From assembly GCA_004556565.1 (NCBI GenBank), contig SFGN01000043.1, positions 1-22,125 of the forward strand: a DNA stretch of 22,125 nucleotides, in the 5' to 3' direction. This document shows positions 13,958 through 19,541 of this stretch, piece by piece (position 1 is the stretch's first letter; every line of letters starts with the position of its first letter). The DNA comes from Lachnospiraceae bacterium (GTDB lineage: Bacteria; Bacillota_A; Clostridia; Lachnospirales; Lachnospiraceae). A model generated the notes under the pieces. The model made no database searches and was not told where the DNA came from. It saw only the letters and a program-made list of their open reading frames with translations. The position numbers and the translations under genes were made by a program.

Positions 13958-14797
13958 TTAAGCACCTCTGAAACCATACGGTATTCTGGTATCAAGTCCT
14001 TCGCTTTCTTTATCTATTTTATACGAAAATCTTAGCTTTGATGCTCTTCTTGCGACTCTCTCAATAATTTTAACTTCGAGATGATTAATCTCTGTATATT
14101 GATTTATTTTTTCAATGTTTTTTTGCAGAAAAACCTTATTAAAATCCTTAAAATTCTGATAAAGGTAAACTTTTTCGCCATTATCTATTCTGAATAATTC
14201 AAGTTCATCCTTTAATACATCTACTTCAATGTCGAAAAATGTCTTTTTACCACTGCTGTATTGTTTCCTGATAAACTGATAAAGCATATTTGAATTTTGA
14301 TCAGCGAGTCTTACAGACGATATCAAAACCTGAGTAGTGTAAGAATCCTTTAACATCGTGATATATGGCTCAATGACATGTGAAAAAGCAATATCAATAT
14401 ATCCTTCACTTTCAACATAATCACAAAACGCAGTCAGGTTCATAAGCCTGACTGCATCAGAAGGTAATTTACCTCTCTTCTTCGTATGTCCAGAGCTTTG
14501 ATTGCCCTGAGCTGTGAGAAGTTGATTTCGAGGAATGCGAATAACACTAGCCTGAAGTTCTTCTGCCCCCTCTTTTAACTGCCGGTAAGCACCTGTTACA
14601 TCAATATCAGCGATAAATGCATATTCCCGAGCCGTAATACGAAAGGTTGCTCCCTCAGATAACTCTTCACGTGAATCAATCTGCGCCATAGCCATAAACA
14701 AAATTCTTCTGGCAGACAAAGGCAACGATGAGAATGTGCTGTTAATTTCATTTCTGTGGCGAATTTTTGTTTTCTTTGTAACGCTCAGTAAGTTCAT
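13958..14797 (-). CDS. Replication initiator, Rep_3 family
   Basis: The protein is 279 aa, typical for iteron-binding initiators such as RepE or pi. The Rep_3 N-terminal winged helix is seen in FSSLPLSARRILFMAMAQID and the ADIDVTGAYRQLKEGAEELQ helix. The second winged helix is near SNMLYQFIRKQYSSGKK to the conserved basic RRASKLRFSYKI end. It binds the iterons at 15049-15169 to open the origin and as a dimer would bind the inverted repeat at 14849-14887 to repress itself. The ATG has AGGT upstream. It is the first gene of a three-gene minus-strand operon with a paralogue and a membrane protein. Overall resemblance to R6K pi is only at family level, so the incompatibility group is not assigned. 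Confidence 0.9.
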   Translation of the reverse strand: MNLLSVTKKTKIRHRNEINSTFSSLPLSARRILFMAMAQIDSREELSEGATFRITAREYAFIADIDVTGAYRQLKEGAEELQASVIRIPRNQLLTAQGNQSSGHTKKRGKLPSDAVRLMNLTAFCDYVESEGYIDIAFSHVIEPYITMLKDSYTTQVLISSVRLADQNSNMLYQFIRKQYSSGKKTFFDIEVDVLKDELELFRIDNGEKVYLYQNFKDFNKVFLQKNIEKINQYTEINHLEVKIIERVARRASKLRFSYKIDKESEGLDTRIPYGFRGA

Positions 14798-14848
14798 ACA
14801 TTACCTGTGTTTTTTAAGTCCTGATGGTGAAATCATAACCACAAAAGC

Positions 14849-14887
14849 GGAAATGTGTAAAGTGGTTTATCCACCTTATACATTTCC
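14849..14887. promoter_or_regulatory. Operator for initiator autoregulation
   Basis: Two 17-base arms (14849-14865 and 14871-14887) pair at 15 of 17 positions around TTTAT. The right arm contains ATCCACCTT, the core of the iterons. The element lies 52-90 bases upstream of the initiator ATG. Inverted half-iterons at this place are the usual autorepression site of Rep_3 plasmids. Confidence 0.75.
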
Positions 14888-15048
14888 ACCAAAACACAGA
14901 TCACATGAAAGAATTTTTATCATTTATATTCAATATGATAGAAATGCGCAGGTATCCACCTTTTAACTTTTACCGTTGGATTGGAACGCTATAAAGAACT
15001 AAAGAAATGAAGATGCAAAGAGATGAATATCTGAATAAAAACAGTAAA

Positions 15049-15169
15049 ATGCGTACCCATCCACCTTTCAGTGCGTACCCATCCACCTTTCAGTGCGCAG
15101 CCATCCACCTTTCATGAAAATTACAGTGCGTACCCATCCACCTTTCAGTGCGTACCCATCCACCTTTCA
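15049..15169 (+). repeat. Five 22-bp iterons of the replication origin
   Basis: The unit GTGCGTACCCATCCACCTTT-CA occurs at 15049-15070 (first base A), 15071-15092, 15093-15114 (GCAG for GTAC), 15126-15147 and 15148-15169. Copies are directly adjacent except for an 11-base gap after the third. A degenerate copy (GCGCAGGTATCCACCTTTTA) is at 14946-14965. The 22-bp spacing puts them on the same helix face, as expected for binding of initiator monomers. Confidence 0.93.
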
Positions 15170-15259
15170 TTTTGAGGCGACAAAAAACAACACCTATCTT
15201 AATGAAATTATTGATAAAAAAGCTGGCACAATGTTTGCAGAATAAGTTAAAGTAAGTTA

Positions 15260-15300
15260 AAGATCTTAAAGTAGATCTACCGATCTACATTTAAGATCTT
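15260..15300. repeat. GATC-rich inverted repeat in the AT-rich part of the origin
   Basis: The arms AAGATCTTAAAGTAGATC (15260-15277) and its near complement (15282-15300, one extra base) enclose TACC. Four GATC Dam sites lie in 40 bases, inside the AT-rich stretch 15170-15340, a good candidate for the unwinding element and for SeqA binding. Confidence 0.65.
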
Positions 15301-15340
15301 AAAAACAAGAAGTTTAATAAGCAAAAAAACACAAAAAATC

Positions 15341-15388
15341 TGTGGATAACTCTGCTCAAAACAAAAAATTCACAGTGCCTGTGGATAA
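15341..15388 (+). other. Two perfect DnaA boxes of the origin
   Basis: TGTGGATAA (complement TTATCCACA, the consensus DnaA box) occurs at 15341-15349 and 15380-15388 beyond the AT-rich region. With the iterons and initiator gene they define the origin at about 14.85-15.56 kb. Confidence 0.85.
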
Positions 15389-15500
15389 CTTTGCGTAAAC
15401 CCAGAGGACAGATCACTCTGAACCAGGACAACCACACATAAAAACAATATGCTCGCTTTTTAACCACTGTGCGTAATTGCCTGATGTTATCCCTGTGCTG

Positions 15501-15556
15501 TTCCGCTTCCTCGCTCACTAACTCGCTACGCTCGGTCGTTCGGCTGCGGCGAGCGG
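15501..15556 (+). other. ColE1/pMB1-like segment, probable primosome assembly site
   Basis: TTCCGCTTCCTCGCTCACTA followed by ACTCGCTACGCTCGGTCG and CGGCTGCGGCGAGCGG matches, from memory, the segment beside the pMB1 origin with very few changes. That segment of pBR322 contains a PriA (n') primosome assembly site. Beside an iteron origin it would load the replisome on one strand. The remainder of 15557-15958 has no gene. Confidence 0.6.
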
Positions 15557-15693
15557 TGTCTCCTTTCTCAAAACCAGAAGAGTTCAGATCATACGATCCG
15601 TTGATTGATCCTTTTTGGATCTTCCACTGAGAAGCCCTGAATCGCTTTCTGCAGCTTCGTTCAGTACAACCATAAGAAAATCCATGTGAAATC

Positions 15694-15906
15694 GAAAAAA
15701 TCGCTCAGAATGCGATACAGCGCGTTTTAGAGGGTATTTACAAAACAGTCGTTGCCTTGAGGAAATTTTGATCAAGATTGAACTCCTATCCGGATCATAG
15801 CAACAAGGCCGCTAAAAAGCGTTGAGCGGCGTTAAAAGCCGTTAAACCGTAGCTGACTACAACGAAACGGGAAAAAACGCTCAGAACGCGTTACAGAGCG
15901 TTTTAA
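15694..15906. repeat. Pair of ~37-bp direct repeats between origin and stbDE
   Basis: GAAAAAA(T)CGCTCAGAA-GCG-TACAG-GCGTTTTA occurs at 15694-15730 and 15871-15906 with a few substitutions and one indel. The function is unknown; the GCGTT/AACGC content lets each copy fold on itself. Confidence 0.6.
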
Positions 15907-15958
15907 GGCGATGTCGGAAAGAGCCATATCTCACCTGTTCTGATGTTTTTCTCAACAT

Positions 15959-15994
15959 AAGCACTTTTAAGAGTGCTTTTAAAGATGCTATTAT
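15959..15994 (+). promoter_or_regulatory. stbDE promoter with palindromic operator
   Basis: A perfect 7-bp inverted repeat AAGCACT / AGTGCTT (15959-15978) overlaps the -35 region of a promoter whose -10 is TATTAT at 15989-15994. It is a likely binding site for the StbDE complex, which in related toxin-antitoxin operons represses its own promoter. Confidence 0.65.
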
Positions 15995-16018
15995 GCCAAT
16001 GAGACAAGCGGAGGGCTT

Positions 16019-16270
16019 ATGAGCTATCAAATTCTGACAACCACAGCGGCCAGTATTACTGACCTGAAAAAAAATCCTATGGGAACCGTAGCTGAAGGTG
16101 AAGGGGACGCTGTTGCGATCCTGAACCGAAACGAACCGGCGTTCTATTGCGTTCCACCAAAACTTTACGCCTACTATCGGGAACTCGCTGAAGATGCTGA
16201 GTTAAACGCTGTTGCTGATGAGCGCATGAAAAACCCGGAAATTGTGAAGGTTAACCTGGATGACCTATGA
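16019..16270 (+). CDS. stbD: StbD-like antitoxin (Phd/YefM family)
   Basis: The protein is 83 aa. The N-terminus has the Phd/YefM DNA-binding fold: ILTTTAASITDLKKNPMGTV, then AVAILNRNEPAFYCVPP. The C-terminal helix and the acidic, disordered tail would wrap the toxin. It resembles StbD of the StbDE system first described on plasmid R485. A GGAGGG ribosome site precedes the ATG. The gene overlaps the toxin start by 11 bases, ensuring coupled translation with antitoxin first. The operator at 15959 suggests autoregulation by the antitoxin-toxin complex. Confidence 0.9.
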   Translation: MSYQILTTTAASITDLKKNPMGTVAEGEGDAVAILNRNEPAFYCVPPKLYAYYRELAEDAELNAVADERMKNPEIVKVNLDDL

Positions 16271-16541
16271 ACTGGCTTTTGACCGTAGAGCACTGAAGGA
16301 ATGGCAGAAACTCGGCCACACCATCCGTGAACAATTCAAAAAGAAACTGGCAGAACGGCTGGAAAATCCACGCGTACCCGCAGCCCGGTTACATGGTCAT
16401 GCTGATCGCTATAAAATTAAACTTCGTGCATCTGGCTACAGACTTGTATATCAAGTCATTGATGAGAAAGTCGTTTTACTCGTTATTGCCGTTGGAAGAA
16501 GGGAAAGCAGCGAAGTCTATCAGATCGCAGATTTGCGCTAA
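16260..16541 (+). CDS. stbE: StbE-like toxin (RelE/ParE superfamily)
   Basis: The protein is 93 aa, a normal RelE length. Typical features are LAFDRRALKEWQKLGHTIRE, the LHGHADRYKIKLRASGYRLV strand region and a C-terminal VIAVGRRESSEVY. In RelE-like enzymes the arginines and lysines of these strands bind the mRNA in the ribosomal A site and cut it. Together with the upstream antitoxin it gives post-segregational killing and helps keep the plasmid. The frame appears intact. Confidence 0.92.
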   Translation: MTYELAFDRRALKEWQKLGHTIREQFKKKLAERLENPRVPAARLHGHADRYKIKLRASGYRLVYQVIDEKVVLLVIAVGRRESSEVYQIADLR

Positions 16542-16594
16542 GATTAATCATCAAATGATTGACTGTTTACAGTCAGAGCGAGAGCATTAAAAAT

Positions 16595-16686
16595 TTGCAA
16601 TACCTGCAAATGCAGGTATAATAAAACACAAGAAAGGGAAACAGGTTCTCTTTCATCCAGAGCCCAAAGTGGGCGGGAGGTTAAAA
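16595..16686 (+). promoter_or_regulatory. Repeated promoter/leader module, copy 1, with palindromic operator
   Basis: The -35 is TTGCAA (16595-16600) and the -10 TATAAT (16617-16622), spaced by 16 bp that are filled by the perfect palindrome TACCTGCAAATGCAGGTA. The leader folds into two hairpins (GAAAGGGAA with TTCTCTTTC, and GCCCA-AAG-TGGGC) and ends in a GGGAGG ribosome site. It is nearly identical to 17507-17597. The layout recalls the CUP elements of IncN plasmids, which drive leading-region genes under a common repressor. Confidence 0.85.
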
Positions 16687-17010
16687 ATGCAAAACTACGC
16701 TAAATCTGTAGCCACAGAGATTTTACGTCAACTTGGTGGTAATCGTTTTATTGTTATGACTGGTGCTAAAAGTTTTTCTTACTTTGATGAAAACGGTGAG
16801 TGTGGGTTAACTTTCCGTTTGCCGTCAAATTTTGCAATGAAAGGCATCAACTTAGTAAAAATTAAACTGGATTTTACTGATACGTACCAGGTGAAATTTT
16901 CTCGTGTACGTGGTGCTGAAGTTAAAGATATTTCAAGATTCGATAATATCTATTGTGATCAGTTAGCGCGTTTATTTACACAGGAAACAGGGTTACATAC
17001 CGTGTTATAG
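16687..17010 (+). CDS. Plasmid leading-region protein of unknown function
   Basis: The protein is 107 aa from the ATG at 16687, chosen because GGGAGG lies seven bases upstream and because the same ATG position is used after the second promoter copy. It begins MQNYAKSVATEILRQLGGNR and contains FRLPSNFAMKGINLVKIKL. I recall similar small proteins on many enterobacterial plasmids and phages, without a known function. It has its own strong promoter and terminator. Its position on the leading side of oriT makes an early anti-defence or establishment role possible, but this is inference. Confidence 0.85.
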   Translation: MQNYAKSVATEILRQLGGNRFIVMTGAKSFSYFDENGECGLTFRLPSNFAMKGINLVKIKLDFTDTYQVKFSRVRGAEVKDISRFDNIYCDQLARLFTQETGLHTVL

Positions 17011-17012
17011 AT

Positions 17013-17038
17013 AAAAAGGGGCATTAAGCCCCTTTTTT
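17013..17038 (+). terminator. Terminator after the first leading-region gene
   Basis: AAAAAGGGGC and GCCCCTTTTTT pair around ATTAA. The 9-bp stem ending in a T-run is a textbook factor-independent terminator. Confidence 0.9.
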
Positions 17039-17054
17039 AGTTATGAGGAATAAT

Positions 17055-17300
17055 ATGGATAAAGATAAGATAATTAAGAAAAACAGAGGTAATTACTCCT
17101 ATGTAATCAGAACGATGGATGAAGATGGGGATACGGTTTTTCACGTCTTAAAATATGTTAAGACGATTGATAAAACTAAAAGCAGGAAAACAGTAAGAAA
17201 ATTGATAATGGACGAAAAACTCAACCTGGCATCATTGATGCTTCTGGATAATGGGGTTTTGTGTGATTGTCTGACAAAAGGGGATGAAAATGCAGAATAA
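17055..17300 (+). CDS. Small basic protein of unknown function
   Basis: The protein is 81 aa from the ATG at 17055, which has TGAGGAA just upstream (that ribosome site covers the earlier ATG at 17043). It is rich in Lys and Asp: KDKIIKKNRGNYSYVIRTMD, then KYVKTIDKTKSRKTVRKLIM. I recognise no domain. Its last 11 bases overlap the start of the helix-turn-helix gene that follows, so the two are probably translated together. Confidence 0.7.
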   Translation: MDKDKIIKKNRGNYSYVIRTMDEDGDTVFHVLKYVKTIDKTKSRKTVRKLIMDEKLNLASLMLLDNGVLCDCLTKGDENAE

Positions 17301-17505
17301 ACCTACACCTGAAGAAGTAAAGAATGCGCGGGTTGCGGCAGGTCTTACTCTTAAAGAAGCTGCTGATATTTTTGGTTATCAACTGAATTCCTGGCAGATG
17401 AAAGAAAGTGCAGGTAAGGCCAGTCGTTCTTTATCTATTGGTGAATATCAGTATTTATTGTTATTAGCAAATATGCATCCGTCTTACAGGCTGGTAAAAA
17501 AATAA
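17290..17505 (+). CDS. Small helix-turn-helix (Cro/XRE-like) regulator
   Basis: The protein is 71 aa from the ATG at 17290. The ATG at 17284 touches the AAGGGG ribosome site and is less likely. The segment TPEEVKNARVAAGLTLKEAA followed by DIFGYQLNSWQMKE is a helix-turn-helix of the Cro/XRE type, almost the whole protein. It sits directly before the second copy of the promoter with the palindromic operator TACCTGCAAATGCAGGTA. By analogy with ArdK, the repressor of CUP promoters on IncN plasmids, it is the best candidate in the window for the protein that binds this operator. That link is inference from position and size. Confidence 0.75.
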   Translation: MQNKPTPEEVKNARVAAGLTLKEAADIFGYQLNSWQMKESAGKASRSLSIGEYQYLLLLANMHPSYRLVKK

Positions 17506-17506
17506 C

Positions 17507-17597
17507 TTGCCATACCTGCAAATGCAGGTATAATAAAACACAGGAAAGGGAAACAGGTTCTCTTTCATCCGGAGCCCAAGCTGGGCGGGAGCTAAAA
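17507..17597 (+). promoter_or_regulatory. Repeated promoter/leader module, copy 2
   Basis: TTGCCA (17507-17512), the same 18-bp palindrome and TATAAT (17529-17534) recur, followed by the same two leader hairpins and a GGGAG ribosome site. About 79 of 85 bases equal copy 1, far more than the genes behind them, which are unrelated. The module therefore moved or was conserved as a control unit. Confidence 0.85.
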
Positions 17598-17927
17598 ATG
17601 AAAGTATTAACTTTTAAAAATGATACTGTCTCTGTTGGTGATATCTTTGTATCATCATGGGGCTATGAGCAAACCAATGTAACCTTCTACCAGGTTCTTT
17701 CTGTTCACGGTAAAAAAACCGTCACCGTTCGCGAGATTCGCGCCAATTCAGAATATACCGATTCAATGGTCGGCTTTAAAACTCCCGTTTTAAATGATTT
17801 TACTGGTGAATGTTTTAAGCGTCAGATAAAAGATTTTGGTGATGAGCTGGCAATCAAAATCGAAGATTTTGAAACTGCGTATAAAACTCTACCGGAAGAA
17901 AAACATCGATTTTCTTCTTACTACTAA
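17598..17927 (+). CDS. Plasmid leading-region protein of unknown function
   Basis: The protein is 109 aa: VSVGDIFVSSWGYEQTNVTF, YQVLSVHGKKTVTVREI and a late FTGECFKRQIKDF. The GD-I-V-S-WGY-QTN-YQV pattern is, as far as I recall, shared by small proteins found on many plasmids in leading regions; none has a function known to me. It is expressed from its own copy of the CUP-like promoter and ends at a terminator. The even mix of strands and charged turns suggests a compact beta-rich protein. Confidence 0.85.
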   Translation: MKVLTFKNDTVSVGDIFVSSWGYEQTNVTFYQVLSVHGKKTVTVREIRANSEYTDSMVGFKTPVLNDFTGECFKRQIKDFGDELAIKIEDFETAYKTLPEEKHRFSSYY

Positions 17928-17934
17928 TTAATCA

Positions 17935-17954
17935 GGGGGGATATTCCCCCTTTT
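17935..17954 (+). terminator. Terminator after the second leading-region gene
   Basis: Six G and five C pair around ATATT and are followed by TTTT. Confidence 0.75.
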
Positions 17955-17969
17955 AGTAAAGGTCTGAAA

Positions 17970-18165
17970 ATGGAAAGAGAGTTTAGCGCAAAAGCATCAT
18001 TAAACCGAAATATAAAATTTTGGTTTGAGCAATGTGGATTATCTAAAGAAAGAGTTATTCATTGTATTGATAACTGGTATGACCTTGCATACCCACCATC
18101 AGAACAGGAGAAAGTTAGAACAGGAGAAAGCAAAAAAAGAAGCAATTGAGAAGTTAATAAAGTAA
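17970..18165 (+). pseudogene. Small gene frameshifted by a 16-base tandem duplication
   Basis: The ATG at 17970 opens a frame (SLNRNIKFWFEQCGLSKERV) that ends early at TGA 18147-18149, giving 59 aa with an odd, basic tail. Positions 18101-18114 and 18117-18130 are identical (AGAACAGGAGAAAG) at a 16-base period. Taking one unit away restores a frame through SEQEKAKKEAIEKLIK to TAA at 18163-18165, giving a 58-aa protein with a regular charged helix at its end. The simplest reading is a recent duplication that shifted the frame. The product is unrecognised. The truncated version may still work, since only about the last 15 residues change. Confidence 0.55.
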
Positions 18166-18175
18166 AGATAAAGAT

Positions 18176-18204
18176 GGTATCAGGTTGTGGGGCAACCTGA
18201 TACC
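18176..18204. repeat. Perfect 12-bp inverted repeat
   Basis: GGTATCAGGTTG and CAACCTGATACC pair around TGGGG. No T-run follows, so it is an mRNA structure or protein site rather than a terminator. It lies 20 bases before the ribosome site of the 54-aa gene. Confidence 0.75.
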
Positions 18205-18234
18205 GTGACACCTGATTCTATTGCGAGGAATAAA

Positions 18235-18399
18235 ATGTCGGAACGCATATTATCAGCAATAAATGACGTTGAAAAGGGTGGGCGTCCGGTTTTCCCTTTG
18301 ATGCCATTCCATGTCTTTCCTGAGTATATGGCATTACTCAGAAAAGCACTGGAAAAAAGACACAAAAGAGAACAGATAAATAAACCGGAGGCTTTATGA
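18235..18399 (+). CDS. Small hypothetical protein, 54 aa
   Basis: The ATG at 18235 follows GAGGAA. The protein reads MSERILSAINDVEKGGRPVF, then PLMPFHVFPEYMALLRKALE and a basic end. I do not recognise it. The ATGA at its stop is the start of the next gene, so the two are translationally coupled. Confidence 0.65.
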   Translation: MSERILSAINDVEKGGRPVFPLMPFHVFPEYMALLRKALEKRHKREQINKPEAL

Positions 18400-18668
18400 C
18401 AAAACATGATTTTGTGTCCTTTGTCAGTGGAGAATTGCGGCAAGGCGCTGTACGCTTTTCTCTTGCTTTTAACAGCAAAGGAGAAATTGTTCTGCACTGG
18501 ACTAATAAAGCAGGAATACGAGTCTGGCGGATATTAAGTGGTAATCGTGGCAAAAAACCAAGCAAAGCTAACCTTGAAAGAATGAGTAACTTCCGGCGCT
18601 GGCTTTTTGATGCCCGTCAGGGCATGGAAGGCTACACTCAGCAACCTGAACAGAGCAACCTTAGCTGA
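18396..18668 (+). CDS. Hypothetical 90-aa protein
   Basis: The protein is basic: DFVSFVSGELRQGAVRFSLA, FNSKGEIVLHWTNKAGIRVW, then a Lys/Arg-rich stretch and a polar tail. I recognise no family. It overlaps the preceding 54-aa gene by four bases (ATGA), has CCGGAGG upstream within that gene, and ends just before a terminator. It is the last gene before oriT on the leading side. Confidence 0.7.
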   Translation: MTKHDFVSFVSGELRQGAVRFSLAFNSKGEIVLHWTNKAGIRVWRILSGNRGKKPSKANLERMSNFRRWLFDARQGMEGYTQQPEQSNLS

Positions 18669-18679
18669 ATAGCCGAAGC

Positions 18680-18705
18680 CCTCCCGTATTTCGGGAGGTG
18701 CTTTC
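18680..18705 (+). terminator. Terminator at the end of the leading-region genes
   Basis: CCTCCCG and CGGGAGG pair around TATTT, followed by TGCTTTC. The T-run is modest. From here to 18889 there is only a small inverted repeat (GTTCGC-GTA-GCGAAC near 18750) and no gene that I accept. Confidence 0.65.
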
Positions 18706-18889
18706 TGATATATTGCGCGGGACTGCGCTTGCGCTTCCTGCCAGACCGTTCGCGTAGCGAACCTGACGGCACTGTCCTTACCGCATTGATCGGGTTTCCG
18801 GTCGCAGACGTACGTATGTTCAGCCATGACAACATCAGCCTTTTTGCATTTTTGTTGATGCTCAAGCACTATTTATGAGCGGCGCCAGA

Positions 18890-18996
18890 TTCACGGCGAT
18901 GCAGGATAGGGCAAACGCCGCAAAATGACGTCTCTGACGCCATTCCGCAACATTTGCCCGGTGACCTACAGTCGGTTCTTGTTGGAGAATTTTATG
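18890..18996 (-). other. Origin of transfer (oriT) with nick site
   Basis: On the minus strand the MOBP/IncP-type nick motif TATCCTG^C is found, with the cut predicted between 18902 and 18901. Just 5' of it on that strand lies a large imperfect inverted repeat: 24-base arms at 18909-18932 and 18936-18959, 18 of 24 matching, ends GGGCAAA / TTTGCCC. The relaxosome gene starts at its right edge, so oriT and promoter overlap. The predicted transferred strand leads with coordinates below 18901. Confidence 0.82.
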
Positions 18997-19539
18997 AAAA
19001 AAGTTCAATTCAGAATTGATGAAAATCAGCATGATGATTTGCTGGATTGCCTTAAAACTCTTTATCCGGATGAACCAGCTTTAACAGTAGCTAAAGGCAT
19101 GAAACTTTTAGCAAATGCTTTATTAAAAAGTAAAGCTGTCAGTAAGGATATAAATACGTTTTTTGATAATAATGATTTTATCAAAACAACGATGTACTTA
19201 ACAGGTAAACAAAGGGCTGATATTGAAAGAGCTGCTAATCGTCACGGATGGACGTTATCACGAGAATGTCGTTACCGCATACAGACGACACTTGAAAATG
19301 AACTGGATTTCTTTGACCAGGAACTGCTGATGATGAATCGTTGCCGTAATTCAATTGATAAGATCGGTCGTAATTTCCATTATATCATTGTTAATGATCA
19401 GACCAGGGTTCTTGATAAAGATGGTTTCTATCAGGATGCGGAGCGTCTTACAACAGAAATTTTTAATCTTAAGAATCAGTTTGAGAATTACATTATGTTA
19501 TGTAAAGGGAGAACTGTTTCAAATAAAGTGGAGATGTGA
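18994..19539 (+). CDS. Relaxosome accessory protein (TaxA/MobC/NikA-like)
   Basis: The protein is 181 aa from the ATG at 18994, with TTGGAG upstream. An earlier in-frame ATG at 18925 lies within the oriT stem and is unlikely. The segment TTMYLTGKQRADIERAANRH followed by GWTLSRECRYRI is a ribbon-helix-helix type DNA-binding unit, and a helical region follows (LLMMNRCRNSIDKIGRNFHY), typical of MobC-like proteins. Such proteins bind beside nic, help the relaxase melt the DNA and repress the mob promoter. It overlaps oriT and is followed two bases later by the relaxase gene. By position it corresponds to TaxA of IncX plasmids. Confidence 0.82.
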   Translation: MKKVQFRIDENQHDDLLDCLKTLYPDEPALTVAKGMKLLANALLKSKAVSKDINTFFDNNDFIKTTMYLTGKQRADIERAANRHGWTLSRECRYRIQTTLENELDFFDQELLMMNRCRNSIDKIGRNFHYIIVNDQTRVLDKDGFYQDAERLTTEIFNLKNQFENYIMLCKGRTVSNKVEM

Positions 19540-19541
19540 TT

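Noticed and set aside
15049..15169. Regular direct repeats considered as a CRISPR array
   Set aside because: The 22-bp units are mostly adjacent with no unique spacers and lie beside a Rep_3 gene; they are iterons.
15291..15775. Two minus-strand frames of 63-75 aa in the origin region
   Set aside because: They overlap DnaA boxes, the AT-rich element and the primosome-like segment, and lack ribosome sites and protein-like composition.
18534..18869. 111-aa minus-strand frame between the last leading-region gene and oriT
   Set aside because: It runs through a terminator and antisense to the 90-aa gene, and has no ribosome site.
18925..18993. N-terminal extension of the relaxosome protein starting inside oriT (also present at 12577-12509)
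   Set aside because: Both oriT copies leave this frame open, but it runs through the oriT stem, and the ATGs at 18994 and 12508 have the proper ribosome site. The open frame follows from copying.
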